Assembly: GCA_005879815.1 (NCBI GenBank)
Contig: VBKA01000066.1
Coordinates: 1 to 13,894, forward strand
DNA: 13,894 nt
Reading direction: 5' to 3'
Origin: Chloroflexota bacterium
Lineage (GTDB): Bacteria; Chloroflexota; Limnocylindria; QHBO01
Part shown: positions 6,938 through 13,894 of the stretch, in pieces
Layout of the letters: every line of letters starts with the position of its first letter
Position numbering within the stretch: position 1 is the first letter of the stretch
Notes under the pieces: model-generated
Databases searched by the model: none
Told to the model about the DNA's origin: nothing
What the model saw: the letters and a program-made list of their open reading frames with translations, nothing else
Made by a program: the position numbers and the translations under genes

Positions 6938-8812
6938 CTACTCCGTGGGTTCCAGACGGCTGAAGTAATCGCGCACGAAGTCCTTCAAGGTGATCGGGAC
7001 CTGTGCGTTGTCGAGCTGCGCGTTGGCGAAGTTGTTGAAGAGGTCGAAGACGGCCCGATAGGGGACCAACGCCTGGTTGTCGACGCCGACGCCTGTCCCG
7101 TTGCCGGTCTGGGTCGGTCCACCGCTGCCTCCCTGGCCGGCGATGAAGCTGGGATCACCCGGCTTGCCGACGCGGTTGAACGGCGCGAAGACGGTCTCGT
7201 CGCCCGCAACGGTGGGGAGCTTGTTCCCTCGGCTCGGCCCGTTGAACGAACCCGTGCGGAGGCCGCCGCCCGGGATTCGCCGCACGGTCGTGCCGCCGCC
7301 ACCGCCAAGCTGATTGCCCTGGCCGGGTTGTGTTCCTGCCTGACCCGAGCCTCCTGGTTGGCCGCTGCCGCCGGGCTGCCCGGATCCTCCTGGTTGGCCG
7401 CTGCCGCCGGGCTGCCCGGATCCTCCTGGTTGGCCGCTCCCGCCGGGCTGTCCGGATCCGCCGGGCTGACCCGACCCCCCTGGCTGGCCGCTGCCCCCTG
7501 GCTGGCCGCTGCCGCCTGGCTGGCCGCTCCCGCCGGGCTGACCCGATGCCCCCGGCTGTTGCTGGCCGGCGCGCGCCACCTGGCGGGATCCGTCCTGCAG
7601 GGCGGATTGCGCCCGCGCCACGTCGCGCTGAAGCGCGCGGTCCTGCTGCGCCTGGCGGAGGGCGTCCGCGGCCCGTTGCAGCGCGTCGGCTGCCGCACGC
7701 CGATCCTGCTCGCTGCCCGTCTTGGGCGCCTTGCGCAGCGCATCGGCGGCGGCCTGGAGCTTATGGGCCAGCTCGGGATGCGATGTGCCAGCCGCGCGGG
7801 CCGTCTGCTCGAGTGCATCGGCCCGGCTGGCGGCCTGTGCCGGGTTGTCGGTCGCTTGCTGCTTGAGCTGCTCGAGGTCGCGGGCGGCCTGCTCGGTATC
7901 TCCCGCCTCGTTCGCCTTGGGCTGGCCAGTGGCCGCCCGCGAGATGGCCCTCGCCAGGCTTGTCAGCCCGGCATCCTTGGAAGCCGCGTTCGGATCGCTC
8001 AGCTGTGCCAGCTGCTCCTGGACTGATCCCATCTTCGCCAGCGTCTCCTGCCGGTTGTCACCGGACTCACGGAGCTGCTTAGCGAGCTGCCGAAGCTGCT
8101 CGGCCAGCTTGTCGCGACGCGGATCGCGCGTGCCAGCGTTCTCCTTCCGCGTCTGGTCCGCCACCTTTTCGATCTTCTCCGCCACCGCCTTGCTCGCGTC
8201 GCGAGTCGCCTGGCGGTCGCGGAGGACATCGTCCTGGGGGTTGGGCCAGACGGCAAGGAGGAGCACCAGCCCAACGGCTGCACCCGTCGCCAGCGCCGGG
8301 CGTCGGGAGATCCGAGGCCGAAAGGCGGAAGCGAGGTTGGCGGCGCCGAGGCGCGCCCGGGTGTCCGACAGCTGCCGGTCAGCCAGCTCCGCGGCGGAGG
8401 CGTCATCCGGGATCGGTTCTATGGCCAGCTCGACCGCTGTCCCGAGTCGCTCGCGGAGCACGAGCTCCCGGTCTGAGTGCCGTGCCGCCTGCGCAAGAGA
8501 TGGGCGGAGGCGCGCGACAGTCGCCAGCCAGCCCGCTATGACGACGCCGATCACCCCGGCCATGAGCCAGCCGGTGGTCTCGATGGGGATGAGTCGCGAC
8601 GCGACCTGCACCGCGGCGACGGCCAGGGCGGCGGCGGCGATCGCGACGACAGCGGCACGTAGGGCGCGTTGGAGCCAGAGGCGACGGCGCAGCCTTGCCA
8701 GCCGCGAGCGTGAATCCCGGCTCAAGCGGTCCGCGAAGGCGCCCGCAACGACGCGGTCCGAGGGTCCCCTGAGGCTGGGCTCCCGCGGAGCGACGCCACG
8801 CCTGCCGGCCAT
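6938..8812 (-). CDS. Membrane-anchored coiled-coil protein with GQPGGS repeats
   Basis: This 624-aa protein has no assignable biochemical function. Two hydrophobic segments lie at about 52-72 and 82-100, followed by a conserved-looking stretch (RHSDRELVLRERLGTAVELA, 111-130) and a third helix at about 172-189. This N-terminal plan recalls DUF4175-type proteins found in MoxR operons. Residues 195-415 are Ala/Gln/Arg/Glu-rich and strongly helical, probably coiled coil. Residues 425-490 are eleven perfect hexapeptide repeats of Q-P-G-G-S-G, followed by Gly-rich linkers. The last 40 residues (VPYRAVFDLFNNFANAQ to LKDFVRDYFSRLEPTE) are hydrophobic and structured, and look like a conserved docking end. 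It may be an extended scaffold outside the membrane. ATG 8812 overlaps the permease stop by one base (TGATG) and has GAGGA at 8822-8826, 9 nt upstream. Confidence 0.9.
   Translation of the reverse strand: MAGRRGVAPREPSLRGPSDRVVAGAFADRLSRDSRSRLARLRRRLWLQRALRAAVVAIAAAALAVAAVQVASRLIPIETTGWLMAGVIGVVIAGWLATVARLRPSLAQAARHSDRELVLRERLGTAVELAIEPIPDDASAAELADRQLSDTRARLGAANLASAFRPRISRRPALATGAAVGLVLLLAVWPNPQDDVLRDRQATRDASKAVAEKIEKVADQTRKENAGTRDPRRDKLAEQLRQLAKQLRESGDNRQETLAKMGSVQEQLAQLSDPNAASKDAGLTSLARAISRAATGQPKANEAGDTEQAARDLEQLKQQATDNPAQAASRADALEQTARAAGTSHPELAHKLQAAADALRKAPKTGSEQDRRAAADALQRAADALRQAQQDRALQRDVARAQSALQDGSRQVARAGQQQPGASGQPGGSGQPGGSGQPGGSGQPGGSGQPGGSGQPGGSGQPGGSGQPGGSGQPGGSGQPGGSGQPGGSGQAGTQPGQGNQLGGGGGTTVRRIPGGGLRTGSFNGPSRGNKLPTVAGDETVFAPFNRVGKPGDPSFIAGQGGSGGPTQTGNGTGVGVDNQALVPYRAVFDLFNNFANAQLDNAQVPITLKDFVRDYFSRLEPTE
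7343..7540 (-). repeat. Eleven-copy 18-bp repeat encoding GQPGGS
   Basis: Eleven consecutive copies of an 18-bp unit encode the hexapeptide Q-P-G-G-S-G. A related QPGASG unit stands just upstream in the coding direction. Within the array a 36-bp super-repeat (two hexapeptides) is perfect at 7350-7385 and 7386-7421 and nearly so at 7422-7457 (two mismatches), which indicates recent duplication at the C-terminal side. The other copies differ at synonymous positions. The peptide would be flexible, uncharged and disordered. Confidence 0.95.
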
Positions 8813-10080
8813 CAGGTCGAATCCTCAGCGGTTGCGATGTCAGCCTGCACATCAGGGACCGCGGGCGGCGCCGGTGGCTCCATCGCCACGCTCCCGGGCG
8901 ACGGCGGTGCCGCAGCGGTCTGCCGCCTCGTGCGGCGGAACACGAAGCGCATCCCAGCCGGCACGACCAGTCGCATCGAGAAGAGCGTCGCGAGCAGTGC
9001 GATCACCGCGACGGTGATCGAATAGCGAGGCCAGAAGTGACCGACTGCCGATTGTGGCTGCCCAACGGCGGCGATCGGCTGGCCGCCGCTCGCAGCGCAC
9101 TGGTCGGCCGGCATGCCCGCGGGGCACGCGACCGTCACGCCGCCTACGGGTGCGCCAGGAAGGGCGGATCCGGGACCGATCACGTTGCCCTTGTCATCGG
9201 TCTGGAAGCAGACGTTCCCATTACAGGTCACGCCACCGCCTGCGTTGGTGATGTCCTCGCCGGTGATCTGGCCCAGCAAGCCGTTCAGCCCTCCGACGTT
9301 GCCCGCCTCGGTCCCGGCCACGACGTCGATCATGGCCAGCGCCGGGTTCACCCACAGGATCTGCTCGGGAGCCCGGCGCGTCACACCCACCGCGTCCCGC
9401 TGGGCAAGGATGCTGAAGAAGATCCAGATCAGGACTGTCCCGATGGTGAGCACCAGCACGGCGCAGTAGGTGAGCACCGTCGCGGCCTGGGTGCGCTTGA
9501 TGAGCGCGGAGAAGAAGAGGCCGATGGCGCCCAGACCCAGGGCCGTCACGAGCAGGACGACCTGCTGACGGACGAGGTCATCCACCGTCGCACCGCCGTA
9601 CATGAACACGATCGCCGAGATCGGAATGGCGGCCAGGATCATGAGCCCGACGTAGGCGAGAGCGGCCAGAAGCTTGCCGACAACGATCGCCCCGGGACGC
9701 AGGGGTGTGCTGATCAGCAGGTCGAGGGTCTGCTTCTCGCGCTCGAGCGAGATGGCGCCGGTGGTGAATGCCGGGGCGATGAAGCAGACCAGCAGGAGCT
9801 GGAAGAAGGAAAGGACGGTAAAGATACCGATGCCGATGGTGGCCGAGGCGTTGGGCGCACCACCGAACTGCGAAGCCTGGCGGGCCGTCGGCGCAATCAG
9901 GACGTAGGTGCCGTAGGCGAGGAGTGCCAGCAGCCCCAGGTAGATGGTCAGCACCACGAACGCGCGGCGTCCTCGGAACCGGCCGCGGAGCTCCTTGACC
10001 ATGATCGTGCGCACCGCCGCGCCGAACTCGCGAGCCGCGCCACGTCGGGGTGACGCCATCGGTCTGGTCGCCGCCGTCAT
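8812..10080 (-). CDS. ABC-2 type transporter permease
   Basis: This 422-aa integral membrane protein has about six helices: 40-62, 81-107, 131-160, 172-194, 201-226 and 351-372. The segment TTGAISLEREKQTLDLLISTPLRPGAIVVGKLLA (about 106-139) is the hallmark of ABC-2 exporter permeases that pair with a separate ATPase, here the gene just upstream, whose stop overlaps this start by 4 nt (ATGA). ATG 10080 has a full AGGAGG site at 10088-10093, 7 nt upstream. The loop between the last two helices (about 227-350) is unusually long, Gly-rich, and holds four cysteines (C286, C291, C319, C328); it would face outside if the N-terminus is cytoplasmic. A Pro/Ala-rich cytoplasmic tail follows. The substrate is unknown. 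Confidence 0.94.
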   Translation of the reverse strand: MTAATRPMASPRRGAAREFGAAVRTIMVKELRGRFRGRRAFVVLTIYLGLLALLAYGTYVLIAPTARQASQFGGAPNASATIGIGIFTVLSFFQLLLVCFIAPAFTTGAISLEREKQTLDLLISTPLRPGAIVVGKLLAALAYVGLMILAAIPISAIVFMYGGATVDDLVRQQVVLLVTALGLGAIGLFFSALIKRTQAATVLTYCAVLVLTIGTVLIWIFFSILAQRDAVGVTRRAPEQILWVNPALAMIDVVAGTEAGNVGGLNGLLGQITGEDITNAGGGVTCNGNVCFQTDDKGNVIGPGSALPGAPVGGVTVACPAGMPADQCAASGGQPIAAVGQPQSAVGHFWPRYSITVAVIALLATLFSMRLVVPAGMRFVFRRTRRQTAAAPPSPGSVAMEPPAPPAVPDVQADIATAEDST

Positions 10081-11063
10081 GCCGCTCCCTCCTGCTCGTC
10101 CTGACCGGTCACTTTAAGGAAGATCTCCTCGAGGTCGCTGGTCGCCTGGTGGAACCCGGTCACTCGGTAACCGGCGGCGATCAGGGAGCGCAGCAGTTCG
10201 GCCTGGTCGTTGCCATCGCCGTCGAACGGAATCTCGAGCCGCGTGGCGAGGCCCATCGCCACGTCTCCGTGCAACACGTCCCCAACGTGCGGCGCATTCG
10301 AGAGCCAGGCCTCCGCAGCGGCGATCGTCGCCTCGTCGCCCAGGACGTCGACCTGCAGGACCGCCCCCGCGCGAAGCGAGACTTCGATGTCGCGGATGCT
10401 CCCTGCCCGAAGGAGCCTGCCACGGTCGATGATGCCGACCGAGGTGCACATCTCCGCGAGCTCGGGAAGGATGTGGCTGCTGACCAGGATCGTCTTGCCC
10501 ATGCCGCGCAGCTCGCGGAGGATCTCGCGCATCTCCACCCTCGCCCGGGGATCGAGCCCTGAGGCCGGCTCGTCGAGGATCAGCAGAGCCGGCTCGTGGA
10601 CCAGGGTGTGCGCCAGGCACAGCCGCTGGCGCATGCCGCGCGACAGGGTCTCCACGTACGCGCCGCGCTTGTCGGCGAGGCCAACGATCTCGAGCAGCTC
10701 GCCGATCATCCCGGCGCGCCGCTGGGCGCTGACCCCGTAGCAGCGAGCGAAGAAATCGAGGTATTCCCAGACCCGCAGGTCGTCGTAGACGCCGTAGAAA
10801 TCCGGCATGTAGCCGATGCGACGTCGAACCTCGATGGGATCCTCCATGACGGAGATGCCGCAGACCCGGGCCTCGCCGGCGGTGGGCGCCAAAAGGGTGG
10901 CCAGCACCTTCATCATCGTCGTCTTCCCCGCCCCGTTGGGTCCCACCAGGCCGAAGATCTCCGCCGGTCCCACCACCAGATCGACGCCGGCCACCGCGAC
11001 CTGGTCGCCATAACGCTTCACGAGGCCACGGGTCTCGATCACCGGTGGGAGCCTCATGCTCAT
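10077..11063 (-). CDS. ABC transporter ATP-binding protein
   Basis: This 328-aa protein has Walker A GPNGAGKTT (41-49), signature LSRGMRQ (140-146), Walker B LLILDE (160-165) and H-loop histidine SSH (195-197). The variant signature LSRGM in place of LSGGQ is common in ATPases of ABC-2 exporters. The C-terminal 100 residues form an accessory domain ending in SDLEEIFLKVTG, typical of this class. The frame is open to 11228, but ATG 11063 is chosen: GGGGAG at 11071-11076 lies 7 nt upstream and the codon overlaps the upstream stop by 4 nt (ATGA). The extra 55 residues of the longer frame are Arg/Gly-rich and look like overlap with the 842-aa gene. It powers the permease encoded immediately downstream. 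Confidence 0.96.
   Translation of the reverse strand: MSMRLPPVIETRGLVKRYGDQVAVAGVDLVVGPAEIFGLVGPNGAGKTTMMKVLATLLAPTAGEARVCGISVMEDPIEVRRRIGYMPDFYGVYDDLRVWEYLDFFARCYGVSAQRRAGMIGELLEIVGLADKRGAYVETLSRGMRQRLCLAHTLVHEPALLILDEPASGLDPRARVEMREILRELRGMGKTILVSSHILPELAEMCTSVGIIDRGRLLRAGSIRDIEVSLRAGAVLQVDVLGDEATIAAAEAWLSNAPHVGDVLHGDVAMGLATRLEIPFDGDGNDQAELLRSLIAAGYRVTGFHQATSDLEEIFLKVTGQDEQEGAA
10088..10093 (-). promoter_or_regulatory. Consensus ribosome binding site for the ABC permease
   Basis: AGGAGG on the minus strand lies 7 nt before ATG 10080 and inside the end of the ATPase gene. It is the strongest ribosome binding site in the operon and fixes this start over the in-frame ATG seven codons later. 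Confidence 0.75.
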
Positions 11064-13588
11064 GGCATCACTCCCCGCACCTGGGCGCCGACGAAGACCT
11101 GGGCGCCCCCGTTGGCCGGCCCGTTTGCGGTCACCCGCACCAGGATCTGGCCACCGTCGTCGATGGCGCCTGCAGCGTTCGTCACGGTCATCGACCCGTT
11201 CAGGCTCGGGTCGCCCAGATCGTCCCACTCGCCGGTCGCCGGTCGAAGGATCGCCACCCGGAATCCCGGCGGGAAGCCTCCGGGGTTGCCGAAGGAGGCG
11301 AAGACGGCGCCCGGATCCTGCGAGGCCAGGATCGTGAGTTCCGTCGGCTGCAGCCGCGCCGCCTCAAGGGGAAGGCTGATGCGGAAGACTGCCTCGCCCT
11401 TGGACATGAAGACGCCGCCCGGTCCCTGCTGGGTTGAGGCATCGCCGGCGGTGGAGACGATATCCACGGGTAGCGAGGCCGGACTCAGCGAAATGGCGCC
11501 CGGGGTGATGCGGGGACGGCCGCTGATGACCTCCATCGACTGGCGGTAGTGCTGTGGTGCGAGGCCGTCGACGTCGATCGCAACCGGCGCCGCGTCCGCA
11601 CGCCAGCCGACGACCATGGGCCCTCCCGAGCCTGCGGCGGTCACCGGTGCGCCGGGGAACTTCCCCCCATACCCGGTCAGCGCGTCGATCACCTGCCGCC
11701 GCATGGCAAACGTGCGCTGCTCGGGCGTGTCCTGCTGGTTGCCGTTCGATCCGTAGATCAGCTCCGAGACCGGCGATCCGTTGAGGTTGGCTGAAACCAG
11801 GCGGAAATCCCTCCGAGCACCCGGCTGCAGGGTCCCGACCATCACCCCAGCTCCCTGGCCGATGACCGCCACGTCGTCGACCGCATGCTGCGACCCGTTA
11901 TGGATCGTGCCCGTCACGGCGTCGCCCTCCAGCCGCCAGTCGATCTCAAGATCCGGCTGATAGGGGACCACGGCATCGGACCGGATCGCCTGCAGGCCGA
12001 AGACGGAGACCGCCAATCCACGCAGGTGTGCAGGATTGCCCTGCTCGATGACATAGCTTCCCGCGGGCTGGTTCCCGGTTCCATTGCCGAGGCGGACGAA
12101 GCTGCTGTTGTTGACGGCGCTGAGCAGTGCATCAGCGCGCACCGTGAGGTCGTAAGACGAACGACTGGGCGAGAAGACGCCGGCATAGCTCTGGACCGAT
12201 GCAGCGTCGCCGCCCGCTGCGACCCGGATGATGTCGACCTCGTTCACGATGACCTGGCTCCCTTTCAGGGTCCAGCCGATGCCGTAGGTGCCCGCGGAGA
12301 AGATCAGGACGAGCAGCGGAGCCGTGACCCACGCCAGGTCTCGCCGATCGCGGCGGCGCAGGACGATGTAGCTGATCGGACCGATCAGCAGGATGTAACC
12401 CACGATGACGAGCACCAGCAGCTCGGCCGGCGGGACCTCGAGGGCAGGGATGTTGGAGAGTGCCTGGCCGAGCATGGCGCCGAACTCCAGGTCGACGGGA
12501 GCGCCGCCGGTGAACTGGAGTGCCAGCCGGTTGTCCGGGACGAGGCGGCCCAGGAGCAACGGCGCGCCGCGCCAGCCACGCAGCGGATCGGAGGCGAGGT
12601 CAGCGCCAAGGAAGGTGACGCGTCCGCCGCCGTGGCTGATCGCCGTCAGCAGCGGCCCGCCGCCGCTTGCAGCGGGGAGGTCGGCGAGAGCGATCGCGCC
12701 GTCCCGTGGCGCCCCGCTCGCGATGGTGGCCGTGGCGCCCGTCGGGAGAGCCGCGTTGCCGGCGAACCGCGCCAGGTCCGCGAGCGAGGCGCCATCGCGA
12801 GCGGTGAGGCCACTCACCGGAAGGATGTCGGTGAAGGCTGCGGTGCGTGCCTGCCAGTCCGGTCCGCCGAGCACCACCAGGTTGCCTCCCCCGGCGATCC
12901 ACCGCTCCAGCGAACGACGTTGCGGCTCGGTCAGGGAGCCGGAGTCGCCGGCCCACACAACGGTCGCCAACCCGGCGAGTGGCTCGGGCCGCTCCGGCAG
13001 ATCTGCCGGTGACAGCGCGAGGGGCTGTGGCAGCCCCGGGGCGGCGCGCGCCGCAAGCTGGCTGCGCAGGATGCTGGCCGAGTCACCGATCACCGCGACC
13101 TGGCTGACACCACTTTCGAGAACCTGAACCTGCGCGTCACCGCTCGCCAGCGCATTCCCGTCGCTGCCGACGAAGGTGACCTTCAGCGTGCGGATGAAGG
13201 CTTCTGGATGGACATACAGCGCCAGCTGCTTGCGCGCCCCAGCCGGCAGATCGACGGCGCGCCGCACCTGCCCATCCGACCCGTTGGCCACGATCGCACC
13301 GCTGACGGGCGGGCCATCGTTCCTCAGGTCGACCGATATGGCCAGCCAGCCGCCCTGGCCGAAACGACCGCCGACCAGCGCGCGAGGGGTGACGACGATG
13401 GAACCAGCCGCGCGCACCGCAGGACGCATGGCAGGGAGCATCGGTACGGCGAGGGAGAGCAGGCCGGCGAGCAGCGCGCTCGCCAAACCGATCAGGAGCG
13501 CCGTGCGCAACGCGTCCGGGCTCAACCGACCGACTTGTGCCGGCGCCACGAGGTATGGGTCTCGGACCGTCCCGATCCTGGGCTGCAT
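11060..13588 (-). CDS. Membrane protein with amidotransferase-like domain, probable ABC auxiliary subunit
   Basis: This 842-aa protein is the first gene of the operon. A cytoplasmic N-terminus is followed by a helix at about 29-53, a beta-rich domain (about 60-155), and an amidotransferase-like domain at about 160-345 (VAVIGDSASILRSQL, then LERWIAGGGNLVVLGGPDW). No cysteine is visible in the protein, so amidotransferase catalysis is unlikely. Helices at about 388-410 and 418-438 (GYILLIGPISYIVLRRRDRRD between) return the chain to the outside, and the last 400 residues are predicted beta-rich extracytoplasmic modules. Coupling to the ABC ATPase (4-nt overlap) and the general plan recall auxiliary subunits of ABC-2 systems such as the gliding-associated type, but I cannot show homology. 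ATG 13588 has GAGG at 13597-13600, 8 nt upstream. Confidence 0.9.
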   Translation of the reverse strand: MQPRIGTVRDPYLVAPAQVGRLSPDALRTALLIGLASALLAGLLSLAVPMLPAMRPAVRAAGSIVVTPRALVGGRFGQGGWLAISVDLRNDGPPVSGAIVANGSDGQVRRAVDLPAGARKQLALYVHPEAFIRTLKVTFVGSDGNALASGDAQVQVLESGVSQVAVIGDSASILRSQLAARAAPGLPQPLALSPADLPERPEPLAGLATVVWAGDSGSLTEPQRRSLERWIAGGGNLVVLGGPDWQARTAAFTDILPVSGLTARDGASLADLARFAGNAALPTGATATIASGAPRDGAIALADLPAASGGGPLLTAISHGGGRVTFLGADLASDPLRGWRGAPLLLGRLVPDNRLALQFTGGAPVDLEFGAMLGQALSNIPALEVPPAELLVLVIVGYILLIGPISYIVLRRRDRRDLAWVTAPLLVLIFSAGTYGIGWTLKGSQVIVNEVDIIRVAAGGDAASVQSYAGVFSPSRSSYDLTVRADALLSAVNNSSFVRLGNGTGNQPAGSYVIEQGNPAHLRGLAVSVFGLQAIRSDAVVPYQPDLEIDWRLEGDAVTGTIHNGSQHAVDDVAVIGQGAGVMVGTLQPGARRDFRLVSANLNGSPVSELIYGSNGNQQDTPEQRTFAMRRQVIDALTGYGGKFPGAPVTAAGSGGPMVVGWRADAAPVAIDVDGLAPQHYRQSMEVISGRPRITPGAISLSPASLPVDIVSTAGDASTQQGPGGVFMSKGEAVFRISLPLEAARLQPTELTILASQDPGAVFASFGNPGGFPPGFRVAILRPATGEWDDLGDPSLNGSMTVTNAAGAIDDGGQILVRVTANGPANGGAQVFVGAQVRGVMP
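11071..11076 (-). promoter_or_regulatory. Ribosome binding site deciding the ABC ATPase start
   Basis: GGGGAG on the minus strand lies 7 nt before ATG 11063. It favours this start over the upstream start of the same open frame at 11228 and over the second ATG two codons later. Confidence 0.7.
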
Positions 13589-13596
13589 ATGCGTGG

Positions 13597-13600
13597 CCTC
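13597..13600 (-). promoter_or_regulatory. Ribosome binding site of the first operon gene
   Basis: GAGG on the minus strand stands 8 nt before ATG 13588, a normal distance, and supports that start for the 842-aa protein. Confidence 0.6.
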
Positions 13601-13622
13601 AGCGCTGGCGCTCGACGTCCCT

Positions 13623-13669
13623 CCGTAGACGTGCTGGATGCGCCATCGGTTGCAGGCCGGAGTCTACGG
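13623..13669. promoter_or_regulatory. 8-bp inverted repeat in the divergent intergenic region
   Basis: CCGTAGAC (13623-13630) and GTCTACGG (13662-13669) are perfect reverse complements separated by 31 nt. If the operon promoter lies near 13685-13712, the repeat would fall in its 5' leader and could form a hairpin. It could otherwise be a paired operator. Chance occurrence in 144 bp is possible. Confidence 0.35.
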
Positions 13670-13684
13670 CCCGCGCGAAATCGG

Positions 13685-13712
13685 ATGCTATAGTCGGCGC
13701 CGCTCATCGCAA
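13685..13712 (-). promoter_or_regulatory. Candidate promoter of the leftward operon
   Basis: On the minus strand TTGCGA (13712-13707) and TAGCAT (13690-13685) are 16 nt apart, each matching four of six consensus positions. It overlaps the rightward -10 because CTATAG is self-complementary. It is weak, and an unrecognised promoter type is equally possible. Confidence 0.3.
13686..13694 (+). promoter_or_regulatory. Extended -10 promoter for the rightward gene
   Basis: TGCTATAGT matches the extended -10 pattern TGnTATAAT with one mismatch. No convincing -35 lies at the right distance, which is usual for extended -10 promoters. Transcription would begin near 13701, about 30 nt before the ATG at 13733. 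Confidence 0.55.
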
Positions 13713-13732
13713 CCCAGGACTCCGGCGCGGCC

Positions 13733-13894
13733 ATGGACGAACTCGACCGCAACCTCGAGAGGCAGATGCGCTCGCAGGAGCGGCAGCTGACGGCGGTGCG
13801 GCTCACGCTCGCCGCCCTCGCCGCGGTGGTGCTGGTGGCCTTCCGCGCGTCCCTGCCGAGCGCTCCCGTTCTTCTGGCCCTGGTCGGCGTGGTG
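13733..13894 (+). CDS. N-terminus of a membrane protein (partial, runs off the window)
   Basis: Fifty-four codons are open from ATG 13733 to the right edge. The frame has a stop at 13691 and no other plausible start before this ATG. The N-terminus is charged and helical (MDELDRNLERQMRSQERQL), followed by a hydrophobic helix at about 20-39 and a second one starting at about 46. This plan occurs in membrane-bound sensor proteins such as histidine kinases and diguanylate cyclases, but no diagnostic domain is visible, so no function is assigned. An AGGA at 13716-13719 is 13 nt upstream, rather far for a ribosome binding site. It is divergent from the operon and could be its regulator, which cannot be judged here. 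Confidence 0.7.
   Translation, partial: MDELDRNLERQMRSQERQLTAVRLTLAALAAVVLVAFRASLPSAPVLLALVGVV

Noticed and set aside
7343..7540. CRISPR-like array
   Set aside because: The 18- and 36-bp units are directly adjacent with no spacers and keep one reading frame, so they are coding tandem repeats.
6434..8026. 530-codon plus-strand frame with WLAAAAGLPGSS-like repeats
   Set aside because: The repeats are the antisense reading of the GQPGGS array, and the frame spans parts of two well-supported minus-strand genes.
7722..10053. Long plus-strand frames of 431 and 338 codons
   Set aside because: Both are antisense to the 624-aa gene and the ABC permease, with shadow-like composition and no motifs.
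11064..11228. 55-residue N-terminal extension of the ABC ATPase
   Set aside because: It is Arg/Gly-rich and non-conserved in look, and a good ribosome binding site precedes ATG 11063 instead.
11885..13012. 375-codon plus-strand frame
   Set aside because: It is antisense to the 842-aa gene, whose membrane helices and coupled stop are clear.
13522..13806. 94-codon minus-strand frame across the divergent promoter region
   Set aside because: It overlaps both the start of the 842-aa gene and the rightward gene, and its composition is Ser/Arg-rich without any motif.

Overview
The window is GC-rich DNA from a bacterium and is almost entirely coding. Nearly all of it is one leftward (minus-strand) gene cluster of eight genes, from 13588 down to 53. 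Neighbouring genes overlap by 1-4 nt or are separated by at most 19 nt, so they almost certainly form one operon with translational coupling. No rRNA, tRNA, transposase, integrase or CRISPR array is visible. The protein style (BatA-like N-terminus, glutamine-amidotransferase-like domains, very high Ala/Gly/Arg content) would fit a high-GC Chloroflexota-type or similar environmental lineage. That placement is inference and there is no phylogenetic marker here.

Layout in transcription order, right to left: (1) an 842-aa membrane protein with an amidotransferase-like extracytoplasmic domain; (2) an ABC ATPase; (3) an ABC-2 type permease with an unusually long Gly/Cys-containing outer loop; (4) a 624-aa membrane-anchored coiled-coil protein with eleven GQPGGS repeats; (5) a MoxR-family AAA+ ATPase; (6) a DUF58 protein; (7) a BatA-like protein with one von Willebrand factor A (VWA) domain; (8) a 991-aa membrane protein with two VWA domains around an amidotransferase-like domain. 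To the right, a divergent gene starts at 13733 and is cut by the window edge. The 144-bp gap holds a good extended -10 for that gene, a possible overlapping promoter for the operon, and an 8-bp inverted repeat. To the left, a reading frame on the plus strand ends at 40, convergent with the operon and only 12 bp from its last stop codon.

Working model (inference): genes 5-8 are a MoxR/DUF58/VWA module of the kind in which an AAA+ ATPase remodels or loads a client through metal-binding VWA partners. Genes 1-3 look like an ABC exporter with an auxiliary membrane subunit. Gene 4 bridges the two modules in the operon and may act as a flexible extracytoplasmic scaffold. The fusion of the two modules in one tightly coupled operon, with amidotransferase-like folds in three of its proteins, is the main point of interest. 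The substrate or client is unknown from sequence.
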